Below are positions 1 through 10,400 of a DNA stretch of 30,642 nt, piece by piece (positions within the stretch are counted from its first letter, which is position 1; the number at the start of each line of letters is the position of its first letter). The notes under the pieces were generated by a model. It searched no databases and was not told the origin of the DNA. It saw only the letters and a program-made list of their open reading frames with translations. This DNA comes from Pigoraptor chileana (lineage: Eukaryota; Opisthokonta; Filasterea), in contig CALSCR010003409.1 in NCBI GenBank assembly GCA_943704495.1, positions 1-30,642 of the forward strand, in the 5' to 3' direction. The position numbers and the translations under genes are program-made.

Positions 1-1415
1 TTGATATTATAATTTTTCAATTCGGCGGCAGGCTCCCTTAACCAGTTACTAGTCGACTATCTCACGTCCCACTGACAGTTACTGCAGCTGTGCAGTCAAA
101 ACCACTGTGTTTTAAAAAATGAATGTCACAAATTCAAACTCGTCGGCGGGCCAGGCCGTGAGTGCCCGGCGTGTCCGGCTCCGGTCCACGCGACTACTCG
201 GCGGTGCTGTGCTGTGTGGCCCAGGAGGTAGTATCAGTTTTGCCGAAGCCGGCCTCAGTGGCTATCGTAACTGGGTACTTGACACCCGGCGTGTCGTAGT
301 TTGAGATGAACTAATCGGCAACAGACTCAACTGAAAAATACAGCCGTGCAATTCTGATCAGTTCAGTTGCCGGCCCGAGCACGATTCACTCACCGGCGTG
401 CCGAGTGTCGTGAAGGTGTGTGCCGCGGCCGCATTTCCTGGTACGTACCCACTGACAGCCACCTTCAGTTCAGTGCTGCGCGACTCACGCTGTGCCAGCA
501 TAGAGTATGCATGTCGCTCAGAGCTTTAATACTGTTTTTCATACTCGGACGGTCTGGAGGTCTCCGGGGAGGTCTGGGACTGCAACTGATAAGACTGACA
601 AGCAAATCATGATGTGGGGCATCGTTAGACGGCCGGTCCAGCGGGTCAGACTCATGAGCACCGGGTGGCCCTCGGGGTCCTGTTCCCTATGTGATTATGG
701 CTGTCACTATTCAGATTACTGTTGCCCAAACCGGGTGACGGCCGAGACTAAATCTTCACTCGGATGGCACCGCCCTAAACAGATCGGTAGATCAGTTTCA
801 CTTGCCGGGCATTGCCAAGCCGTGATTCAGATATTCTGACAGACTTGACTTGCTCTCGATCCACTCACTGCATGCAATCAGTATCGGCGACAGCACCAAC
901 CGACGCGCCGGCGGCACAGACTGACGAATACAAAATCACTGCAACTGTGATGATCGGTTCCCCAATTGCACTGCAGGCTCAATAGTAAGTCACATGAATC
1001 GTTGGGACTGACACGCCACGAGCGCCCCACGCGGGCTGGTACAGTGAACAAAATAAATATCAATTGTCGGACCGATTGGGCCTCTGATTCAGGTGACTGT
1101 TGTTGTTGATCATAATTGGACTGACGGGCGGTGGGTGCCGTGACCACCACCGCACAAACGGACCAGCCGAGGCAGTTCAAACACCCAAACAACTCAGTCA
1201 TAGTGTGTTGGCGATCAGAATGCAATGTCTACATGCAATGCATCAATACCGCGCAATGACCGCAGTTGGGACAGTATGACCGCAGGATCAGTGGATGCGT
1301 CCGCCCGCACATGCTCAATCGAAAACAATCCGTCTCTAAAGTCGGAAAATTAATGTGGAAATAAACGGCAGAAACCGGCAACAAAACTGCATGTGAGAAA
1401 GATCATCTGTGACAA
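1..1415. other. Gene-free intergenic stretch with recurrent short motifs
   Basis: I see no coding region here. The open frames are short, compositionally unlike the confident genes nearby, and lack family signatures. The hexamer ACTGAC occurs six times on the plus strand between 70 and 1125 (near 70, 450, 594, 909, 1007, 1120), often as CACTGACAG or GGGACTGAC. Blocks such as CCCGGCGTGTC recur near 165 and 285, with a related CCGGCGTGCC near 393. This suggests an eroded repeat or clustered binding sites. No tRNA or rRNA signature was found. Confidence 0.5.
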
Positions 1416-3769
1416 TCACTGATGTAATACAGCATAACTGATGTCGGCGAGAGCGAAGTGGCATCAGATAAAAGTATCGCGTCACGCGAACAAAAATAAA
1501 ACAGAAGCCACGAATGCAAATCGATGCTGCACGTCCCCTCAATGCAGTCAAACACACCTGTGTGCAACGAGTAGACGAAGCTCTCCCGCTGGAAGCTGCT
1601 GCGATATCCCAGGTATGTGCCATGCAGAGCGCATCATGAACTCAAAGTACTCATCGCTGTCGATATTTGGGCTGCAAATTGGGCAACAATTCATAACGCA
1701 TGAGAGAGAGATATGACCCCGGGGGGGCGGTTGAGTGTTTGAGGACATACAGGAGTCTCGGTGTGCGAGTGTCGGTCTCGGCGTTCCGTCACATTGGATT
1801 GGGTCACATGCATACAACTACAACTCACGCCCACACAAATCGCTGTGCACGGAACCGCCTACCTTATCCACCGGTAGAATCCCAGAAATTCGTCAAAACT
1901 GACCAACTGCTCTGCTGATTTGTCAAACACTCGCATCAGTTCAAGTGACGCATCGCGGGGTCGGATTTGTTGCGATCTCACGCGCGGGTGGTGAGACACA
2001 TCGTACTGCCCGCCAACGTGGGCGAGGGTCACCGCGCCAGTCCGTTCACTGCGTCGCGCACGTGTTATTGCGTATGCAATCCAAATCATGTAACGGAATA
2101 TGTCATGGGTATTAGCGGCGCGAGCATAACAATAAAGTGGCAATATATCACCTGCAGTAGTCATGTTTTTTCTGTGCTCTAATTGTAAACACACGAGAGC
2201 AACAATAGAAGTGAGAAACCAGGATGAGAGCGCGCTCGAACTGAACTGCAACAAGCAATTCTGCTTTCGGTGAAACTGACGGCCATACCACGCAAGATGT
2301 GGTGTTCACAGTGTCTTAAGCGCTATGCCCATGCTCCACAGACACTACGCAGGAAAAAAGTGAATCTACAATGGCACTCACGTGTCAAGGGAATCAAAGG
2401 CCATCTTCACAAGCGCTACTCTGTGTGGATGCATGGGGCCACACACGGCATCGATAAACTGTGCCGATAAACGACAGGACGGAACAAAGTCAAGCGGAGT
2501 GAAGTTAAAGTGTGGTGCAAAATGCGATTTGCCTCAATAAAGTCGTTCACAACAATCAACCCAGGGACATAACAACAAAAGGACAAAGTGACGGCTGCGT
2601 CCCATCTTCACTATCATCATACCCTTCCACACAGTGCTCATCATTCACTGCAACGAATCGGCACCGCACACCATACCTCGTCGTATCGCATGCGGCCGTC
2701 CCCGGTTCTCTCAAAGTATGGGCACAAATCCTCAATATGAGAGGGACTTAGATACACGCCAAAGCTGTTGAGCATCTGCACAACACTCCGCATCAAGTCC
2801 CCCTTGTCAAGCATTCCGCTGCGGTTGCGATCCAGAGATGACAGTGCACGTTTGAGATCTGCAAGCGCCTGGTATCCACCACATCGACTTCCCAGAAATT
2901 CGCGAAAACGTCCGATAGCAGGAATGGATCTACTTGGCGAATCTCGCGTAAGTGAGAGTCCCATGTCACTGCAGGATGATGAATGAGCGAACGACAGCGA
3001 CACTGCGGATCAACACCAAAGTGAAGAACTGCCCAGTGATTGGGGCTATTGACACCAAACTCTACCCTAAAACGCACGAACAATATTTGGAACAAAACAA
3101 AGTGACAAGAAGTCACGAAAACAGGGTCGCCAATAGCCGATGGCGGTCCTTTTAGATTCGTTAATGTACGAAAACCACGAAACACAGGCTGATTGACCTC
3201 TTCTGACGGATGACTCACCGATAATCGATAATGCCGTCGTTGTCAATGTCATATCTCCGAAATAGAGCCTTGATCTCACGCTTCTTGTTAAGAAAGTTCA
3301 GTCTCTCAAGCGCATGCTCAAACTCCACGAGATCCGTCTGCATCATACATACACACACACACACAAAGCATTAATCGAATGATCACCACTGCATCAACCT
3401 CGGTCGGCGATAAGATATAGAACAAATGTTTGAAGCACAATTCACACGCATCCATAAACACACACAAATACACCAGTGACATACACACCCACACTCACAC
3501 TCACACACATTACAACACACACACACACACAGACTTGCACGCACGCCACGCACACACGCACATACACACGCACACACGCACACCAGACACACACGCGCCC
3601 GCTCTCTCACCTTTCCCGAGCGCGACAAATCGAACTCTCCGAACACTTTATAGAGCACATTTGCTGCACTTGTGTTGAATCCACCCATAATTTCGAGTTT
3701 TGTTTGCAAAGCGGCCTCAAACTGATCAACGACAGTCGAGTCGACAAACTCACAGCGATAGCCCCACAT
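1416..3769 (-). CDS. Calcyphosin-like multi-EF-hand calcium-binding protein
   Basis: A Ca2+-sensor protein of about 320 residues, assembled from exons 3769-3611, 3337-3219, 2968-2677, 2458-2382, 2048-1863 and 1671-1558, all joined in phase. The last few codons are uncertain: either a tiny exon 1437-1416 or read-through to a stop at 1548-1550. Hands 1-3 have good loops: DLSRSGKTDLVE (split by intron 1), DIDNDGIIDYRD and DRNRSGMLDKGD. Three later loops are degenerate: ERTGDGRMRYDE, one starting DTERTG, and DKSAEQLVSFDE. The second half carries calcyphosin hallmarks: FIDAVCGPM then ALVKMAFDSLD, then YDVSHHPRVRS, then DEYFEFMMRSAW. Animal calcyphosin is about 190 residues, so this protein has an extra N-terminal EF-hand pair. 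The start is the ATG at 3769, about 25 residues before the first conserved segment; an upstream exon cannot be excluded. Calcyphosin relatives are common in ciliated cells, but that role is inferred here. Confidence 0.88.
3350..3597. repeat. CA/TG microsatellites in calcyphosin-like intron 1
   Basis: A pure CA run lies at about 3350-3365 and a long imperfect CA tract at about 3456-3597, both inside the 273-nt first intron of the minus-strand gene. On the transcript strand they read TG. They create apparent Thr-His or Cys-Val frames that are not real coding sequence. Confidence 0.9.
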
Positions 3770-4477
3770 GATTGCACAGGGCTTGAAAGATTGGATTGCG
3801 TTGCGTCGGTGGTTTTGTCAGGTCAGTCCGAAACAGGAGGATGAAGAAGTAGTAAGATCAAATCAAGTTGGTTATTCGTGCATGGACAATGCAACACAAC
3901 TCACGTCTTTAGACAGCCGTTACTTTTTGTCAGTTCGACCAGTCCATGACAACCGCTATTTCCGAGATCTCGCAATAAAATTTGAATTGCTATATAAGGC
4001 AATTTACTACCTCTCAGTTTGTCCGAGTGGACCAATTTACTCAGTAAACAAACTGACCCAGTTTGTGAGGTGTGCGCGCGTGTTTGGGATGCACACACTG
4101 CACGCCTCACCAACAGCACGAATATGGGGAGGATGCTTCTCTGCCTTTGACACACCATGACTGCACATCTTGAAAGAATGAACGCGGCAGACTATTCATC
4201 CACTTGTGATTCATGTTCCTTGTCGCAGGCGGCCTGCGGTTGCGTGTGACCGTTATTAGTGTTGTATGTAATTCGCTGGCACGGAGCGACACATGTTGAC
4301 CGACACACAGTTATCAGCAACTAACTAAGGCAAGGGATGCACTGCTTTTGGACGTTCGATTGAGAAATGGATGCGCGCTCTAGTCACCCCGAGTAAAGGG
4401 ATGCCAGTGCGAGCATAAACTGCCCCGTTGGTCGTTCACAGCATCGTCGTTGACTCGACCCTCACGGCGACGGAAAC
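3770..4477. promoter_or_regulatory. Divergent intergenic region between calcyphosin-like and supervillin-like genes
   Basis: A stretch of 708 nt between two start codons that face away from each other, so it should hold both promoters. A TATA-like element (TATATAAGG) lies at 3991-3999 on the plus strand, about 480 nt from the plus-strand ATG. That is far for a core promoter unless the 5' UTR is long. No other clear site or RNA gene is visible. Confidence 0.35.
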
Positions 4478-7400
4478 ATGTCGACGACGGACTCAAAGCC
4501 GCCTTCGGCAGACTACTTGCGGACGCTTCCATTGGATGCGCTGCTGAGGGAGAAGGGTGCTATTAAGAAAAATCTGCGGGCGTTTGACATTCAGTTTGAA
4601 CGAGAGACTGGGAGGATGGTGAGGACTCGTTGTATGTGTGTCGCCAAAAACGCTGTGGCATTGTCAATGATTGCCACAGCTGTGTCGACATGCTTGCGGC
4701 ATTGTTTCTTTGAAAGCGCGCTGTAATGATTGGATTTGTAGTGATAGCAGTGCTATCGCTTTTTGCGGGAATGGGAATGGCTCTCAACAAGTGTGTGTAT
4801 TTTTCTTGTGCAATTGTCCGTCTTGCCACACAGCCCACAAAGACAGAGAAGGAGCCCATGCGGGCTTGGTATCGCAGCTACCGCGAAGTCAAGTCTCTTA
4901 TTGACGACGTGGTGTCGTCTGGGCAGCATGATGCCGAGGTAAAAAGTGGTGTCCTTGTCTTGGAGGAGAATGGAGTCAATTTTTGTGTGCGAATTTTCCA
5001 CATTCAATTTGAACTCTTTGAGATGATCTGCGAAAGATAAATTGAGATATCTGAGGTGCTATCGCTCCCACTGATTTCGACAACCATTGACGGTCATTTG
5101 CAGGCATCTGATGGAGGCGATGATGGCCCCTCGCTTCCAAACAGTGAGTACTCAAATCATGTCCATTCACAGCACCCTTTTATGCTGCATTGTGCATGCG
5201 AAGAAGCGCTCTGACAGGGCATTTTTCGCGTGTTTTCTTTTAAACATCAAAGTGCCATACAATTAACAAATACGTGGGTGTTTTCTCTTCCGCGCAGCTC
5301 CGAAAGTGCCGGCCGACAGTCAACAGCTACAGCAACCCCGCATGCGGACGTCATCATCGGCCACGGACACGGCATCGTCGCGTGGAATGGAGCAGCGATC
5401 CATGTCGATGGGCTCACGTCGGGGACTCACCGGGTCCTCTGTGCCTGTCCCTGTTGCCGCGGCAGCACCCTCCCCATCCAATGGCGAAGCACGCACTATT
5501 CCCGTGCGACGACGAGAGACGCTTGATACAAGCGCCAATAACAGCGGCGAGCGTATACGAATGCGGACATCAACTGCCGACAGCGCGAGAGGAGACGACA
5601 CCAAGACACCGACTGCGACTACGACGACTGCCGCGGCTGGCGATGCGGGATCGGGCCGCCCGCCACGCGTGCGCACCTCCTCTGCGTCTAACGAGGCTGC
5701 GTCTTCTGCTAAGCCGCGGTTAAAGCGTGCTGCCACGGAATCCGTCGCCTCGCCGGGAGAGAAAATAGCTGCTGTTGCGAGCTCTCCGTCGCCGGCGCGC
5801 AGATCGATAGACGGAACGGCAAGGGATGTTGGGGGTACTCTGACTGCAACGCGTGTGCGCTCCACACCAACGGACCCGCCTTTGCCTGTGAAGGTGCGGG
5901 TGCGAGCCTCGCGGTTGGTATCGTCGGCGACTGTTGCAGATGATTCGTCGGCGTCCCCCGATGTCCGTAAAGTTGTGACGCTTACGGCAAAGGGTGCAGA
6001 GGAAGCTGCGGCTCCCCCGCGGACTCGCACAGCCAGCGATGCCGGCGGTGGCGTGAGTGCTTCCGGGACGCCTGGTGTGGGTGCGTCGCCTTCAAGACAG
6101 TCGCGGTTACCGCGGCAGGTGACTGCCGATGCGGCACAGTCGACGGCTGGGGAAGATGCATTCCGGTCGCGGTCGCAGTCGGATGGGGCTTCCCTGCGGA
6201 CGTCGTCATCCGGGGTGCGATCTCGTTCCTCCGTGTCGGGGTCTGCAGATGCGCCGAGGGCGGGTTCCGCAGTGGATGGGGCAAGTGAGCGACCGAGAAC
6301 AACGATGGTACGGTCGTCGAGCAAGGGAGAGCTCAACAGAGCGCAATCTGCTGCAGACAAGACCGAGTCCCCGGCGAGTGCGCGCAAGATGGTTCGACAG
6401 CCAAGTGGAACCGATGTCGCCGCGCGCCCATCCGGCCTCCCTCGGCGAGCCTCCATCAAGGGGGACATAACAACGCAAGACGCAGCCGCCAAGACGGCGC
6501 CACAACAGCAGGCACTGACGGCAGCGGCCGTGGCAGTGGCGTCCACTGGTTCATCGTCGGCCATGCGGCGGCAGGGAAGCAAATCGTCTGATGTGGGCTC
6601 GACACGCGCTGCGGACGGTGTGCGATCGGCGCCTCCTTCGGGACGACCGCCAACGGGCGATGGCATGCGGAGACAGAACAGCAAGTCCGAGTTGAACGCG
6701 GCCTCGGCAGAGCCCGTCGCGGCGTCTGCTTTCGGGGGGCGCGTTGCGTCGAGTGCACGGACGACGCCATCTTCTTCCGCTGGTGCGTCATCTGGGACAA
6801 CCGGTGACAGTAAACCTCCCAAGGGGTTGGTGCGCTCTGCGTCGGGAAGTGGAGCAGGCATGAAGCGCACGCCGAGCAACTCCGACCTGCCAGAGGGATC
6901 GCCTGCGCGGACTCGGTCTTCGAGCACGGCGGCGGCAGCGGCAGCTGGCGATCACGTGCCTGTACCGGCCTCGCCCTCTACTGCAAGGAAAATGCAGCGC
7001 AATCCAAGCGCATCCGAGCTTGCCACTGGGAAGGCGGCGGCGTCGGCGTCTTCGGGGGAGCAGCAGCCAACATCGCGGATCGCGCGCAGCGGGTCGTCGG
7101 GGCGGCTTGCGACTTCAAACGATATTCCTGCGCCAAAATCCTCCGCCGCCAAATTAGCACGACAGGGCAGCGAAGTGGACGCGGCTCCGCATAAATCGTC
7201 CAGTGCGCACGCCCGCGCGGGACGCACCGACGGAAAATCCGAAACAAAGCATGAAGGAAAATCCGACACAAAACATGACGGAAAATCCTCGTCAAAGGCG
7301 GAGGCCGGTGGGCATGCCGTAACAACGAAGAGCGCCTCGCGGCCGCCCAAACCGCAGCTGGACCACGACGCCCCTAAGACCGCATCAAGAGGCGTTTCTT

Positions 7401-10400
7401 CATTGCTTTCGTCGCCTGCCGCGGCGTCACCGATAACAAAGCGCGCCAATTCTGCATCCAGTTTGATGGTCCCCGAGAAGGCGGAGGCGGACAGCAAGTC
7501 GGGATATTCGAGCGACGCCGACACTGGCGTCATCAAGCGGGGCAGCGTGCGCAGTGCCATGCAGCAGCTGGGGCTTGCGAAAGATGCAAAGATGGACGCG
7601 CCGTCGCCCGTTAAGCGCGATCCGTCCCCGAGCAGGTTTGCTCCTGGCGAAGGCACGCCGCGGAGACTGAGCCCCTCATCGGAGCCGCCCTGGGTGCGCG
7701 AGGCTGCAGCCGCCGCCGCCGCCGCCGCCGCTCCCTCTGCTGACTCGCAAGGACGCTCTCCTCCCCCGGATCGATCTCCGCGGATTGACGCCGGTGTCCA
7801 AGTGCCCGGCGGCTCTGCGCGTGCGGCAACCAAAATGTGGGAGCAGATTGCGTCCACGGGTGACGAATCACCCGGGGCGCAGTCGCCCGTGCGAGGCCGG
7901 CCCGCTTCGTCTGCCACGGTTGTGTCTGGACGCGAGGGCGCGGACCTGTCGGAATTGAACCTGTCGTCGAGTCGCGTCGTTGCATCCGTGGCTACCAACT
8001 TTCAGAGGCAGGCTGATCTCTCGGCTGGCAGCTCCGCCCGCGTACGCTCTCCGTCGCCGGCGGGAAGGGCTGTGACGCCATCTGCGACATCCCCAGTGAC
8101 GTCGCCGGCAAAAACAACGACAACAGCTGTGAAAAGGGTGCGCATGGCAGAGCAACCGGCTGTGGTTTTGACCGTCGCCCCCGCGCCCTCTGCTGCACCG
8201 GAAGCAGATGCCCCCGCACGCGACACATTCGCCACAACCAATGTTATCCCGATCGTATGTGCTCCGGCTGTTGCCGTTGAGGAAGTAGAGTATGCTTCTG
8301 CTGATTCCAACAAGAGAACGGCTGTGTCTATGGTGCCTGTAGATACGCCAACTCACGACATACATGCTGCGCGCGGCGCCATTGTCTCTCGAATTGCGTC
8401 GACCATTGACGTGGAAGACGTCATTTCAATTCCTGCCGAGTCAACGCCGTCACCGGGCGTTCACAGGGAGGAAGCAGATGTCTCCACCACCACGAAGGAG
8501 ACCAAGGCCGACGGTGCGGATGTCGACGCAGCGCATACCAAGCGGGTTGAGTTTCTGCGGTCGGACAAAAAGGCTGTTGTGCCTGGAGAGAGTGACTCAT
8601 ACACTGACACTGATGGCACCGGGGACGAAGAGCTTGCCGACGTGACGCCGCGAGTGCGGACGTCATCTGGATCGCTGACGTCGCGAGCAGGGCAGCCTGG
8701 TCATGTAGCCCACCAGGTGGCGGCCGCACCACTGCCCGTATTTGCGCGGAGCAGAAGCAGCAAAAAGCTGCAGGTTGGACCCGTCACTGCATCTCACTCT
8801 GCGCACACATCGCCGCAACCACCGGCGGGAACCATTGTGGATGAGAAAGGACCCAGTCCCACGTCGACCATCGTGCGATCTGGCGGTAAGCATGGCGGGA
8901 GGGGAGGAGATGAGACGGAGGAAGTGTCGCCCACCGGGAAGCCCGCTCTGCTTCGCAAGTCGTCCAAGGGAAATCTGCACGCACACGCGGCGCCCTCGCA
9001 TGGCTCACACAAGGACGACGCGGGAGAGTTCAAGAAGCCGCAGATGCAGCGCAAGGCGTCCAACAAGGATGTAAGCAAATTTGCACGGCAACAGACTGAG
9101 GATGAGCTCGAGAAGGTATGTGTGTGTGTCTGTATGTTGTGTGTTGCATTGCGCTATAGCTGTTCTTGATTCGATTGTCTGCTTTCTATGTACTGCTCCC
9201 GGATTGTCCATGTCTGCGAATGACTAATAATTGACATTCTCGCACTTTAACATGGTCACTGCTTTCGCCGCACTCCATTTTTACAGCCTAGAAAACGGTC
9301 ACTCATCGAGGAATACGCCGACGTTACTTCAGATATGCCCACGCTCAAGGCACTCACAGCAAACCGGATCAGTATCAAGCGCCCGCAGCGGCACAAGTCG
9401 ACCTCCAATCCCGTCCGTCAGCTTCAAAATCGGCTGGACGAGTACGATGGCGACAAGGACAGGAAACGGGATGGCGGTGGCGGTGGCGGTGGAAGCAGTG
9501 GCAAGGCGACTGGCGTGCGTGCGGACCAGCTGCGATTGCTGGCGGACCTTGGGCAAGCGTTGGGGAACGAGGCAAAGAGCGCTCTTGCAAGCACGGAGAG
9601 CTTCCAGGTGAAGCTACGGAAAGTGTCAATGGGGAGCGACGACGGATCCGTCACGGGAGGTGAGGTTTGACTGTTTCTGCGGGTTATTATGTTGATGTCT
9701 TTCTCGAACGGTTCATATATGTCGAGCATTGTAATTCAACACGCATCACAGTCTATCTTTTCTTTGTATTTGACTGCTTTTGGTATATGCGGGGTCTGAC
9801 ACACAGATCTTCCTTTTTGTGTGTTGTGTGCATCGTTCTTCGACACATCTGATTACACAGCGGCTCTCAGCGTCGGCGGCATCCCCTCGCAATCTGCCCC
9901 GATGCTCTATCACGTGCGTGGACGCAAGCGCATCCAGTCGAAAGTTGTTGAGCGCTCCCACGACACGCTCAAGCAAGGCGGCGTCTTTGTCCTCGACTGC
10001 GGCCAGGTGCTGTACCAGTATAACACACCATCTGCAAACGCAATTGAGAAAGTTAAGGCGGCAGACATGTGCGTGCGCATCAAAAACCAGGAGCGCGGCG
10101 GCCGTGCGCAAATTGTGGAGGTGAACGCCAACGGAAAGGACTCTGCGGCCTTCTGGCAGGCGCTGTCCGTCAAGGACTCCGAGGGACGTCGCCTGTCGAT
10201 GGCCGACAATGTTGCGCCGGACCCGATTGCGGATGAGGCATTCGAGAGGGAGACGGTAGAGCAGTGGCGGTTTTACAGCGCGTACGACGGCGAGCTCTCG
10301 GCAATTCCGGAGATGAGCGGCCGCATTCCGTCGATGGCATCGCTCGATCCGACGCAGTCGATTGTGGTGGATACTGGGTCGGAGGTGTATCTGTGGGTGG

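Noticed and set aside
119-1225. Short open frames at the left end
   Set aside because: They are short, overlap in several frames, and show no conserved motif or plausible splicing.
3383-3844. Thr-His-rich and Cys-Val-rich frames near the calcyphosin-like gene
   Set aside because: They are translations of the intronic CA/TG microsatellite.
5320-6927. 535-codon open frame antisense to the supervillin-like long exon
   Set aside because: It mirrors the GC-rich, Ser/Ala/Arg-coding frame on the plus strand. It shows no family signature, and the plus frame connects in phase to FAM13-like and gelsolin exons.
6952-7998. 348-codon minus-strand frame inside the supervillin-like exon
   Set aside because: It is a low-complexity shadow frame with no signature and lies entirely within a confident coding exon on the other strand.
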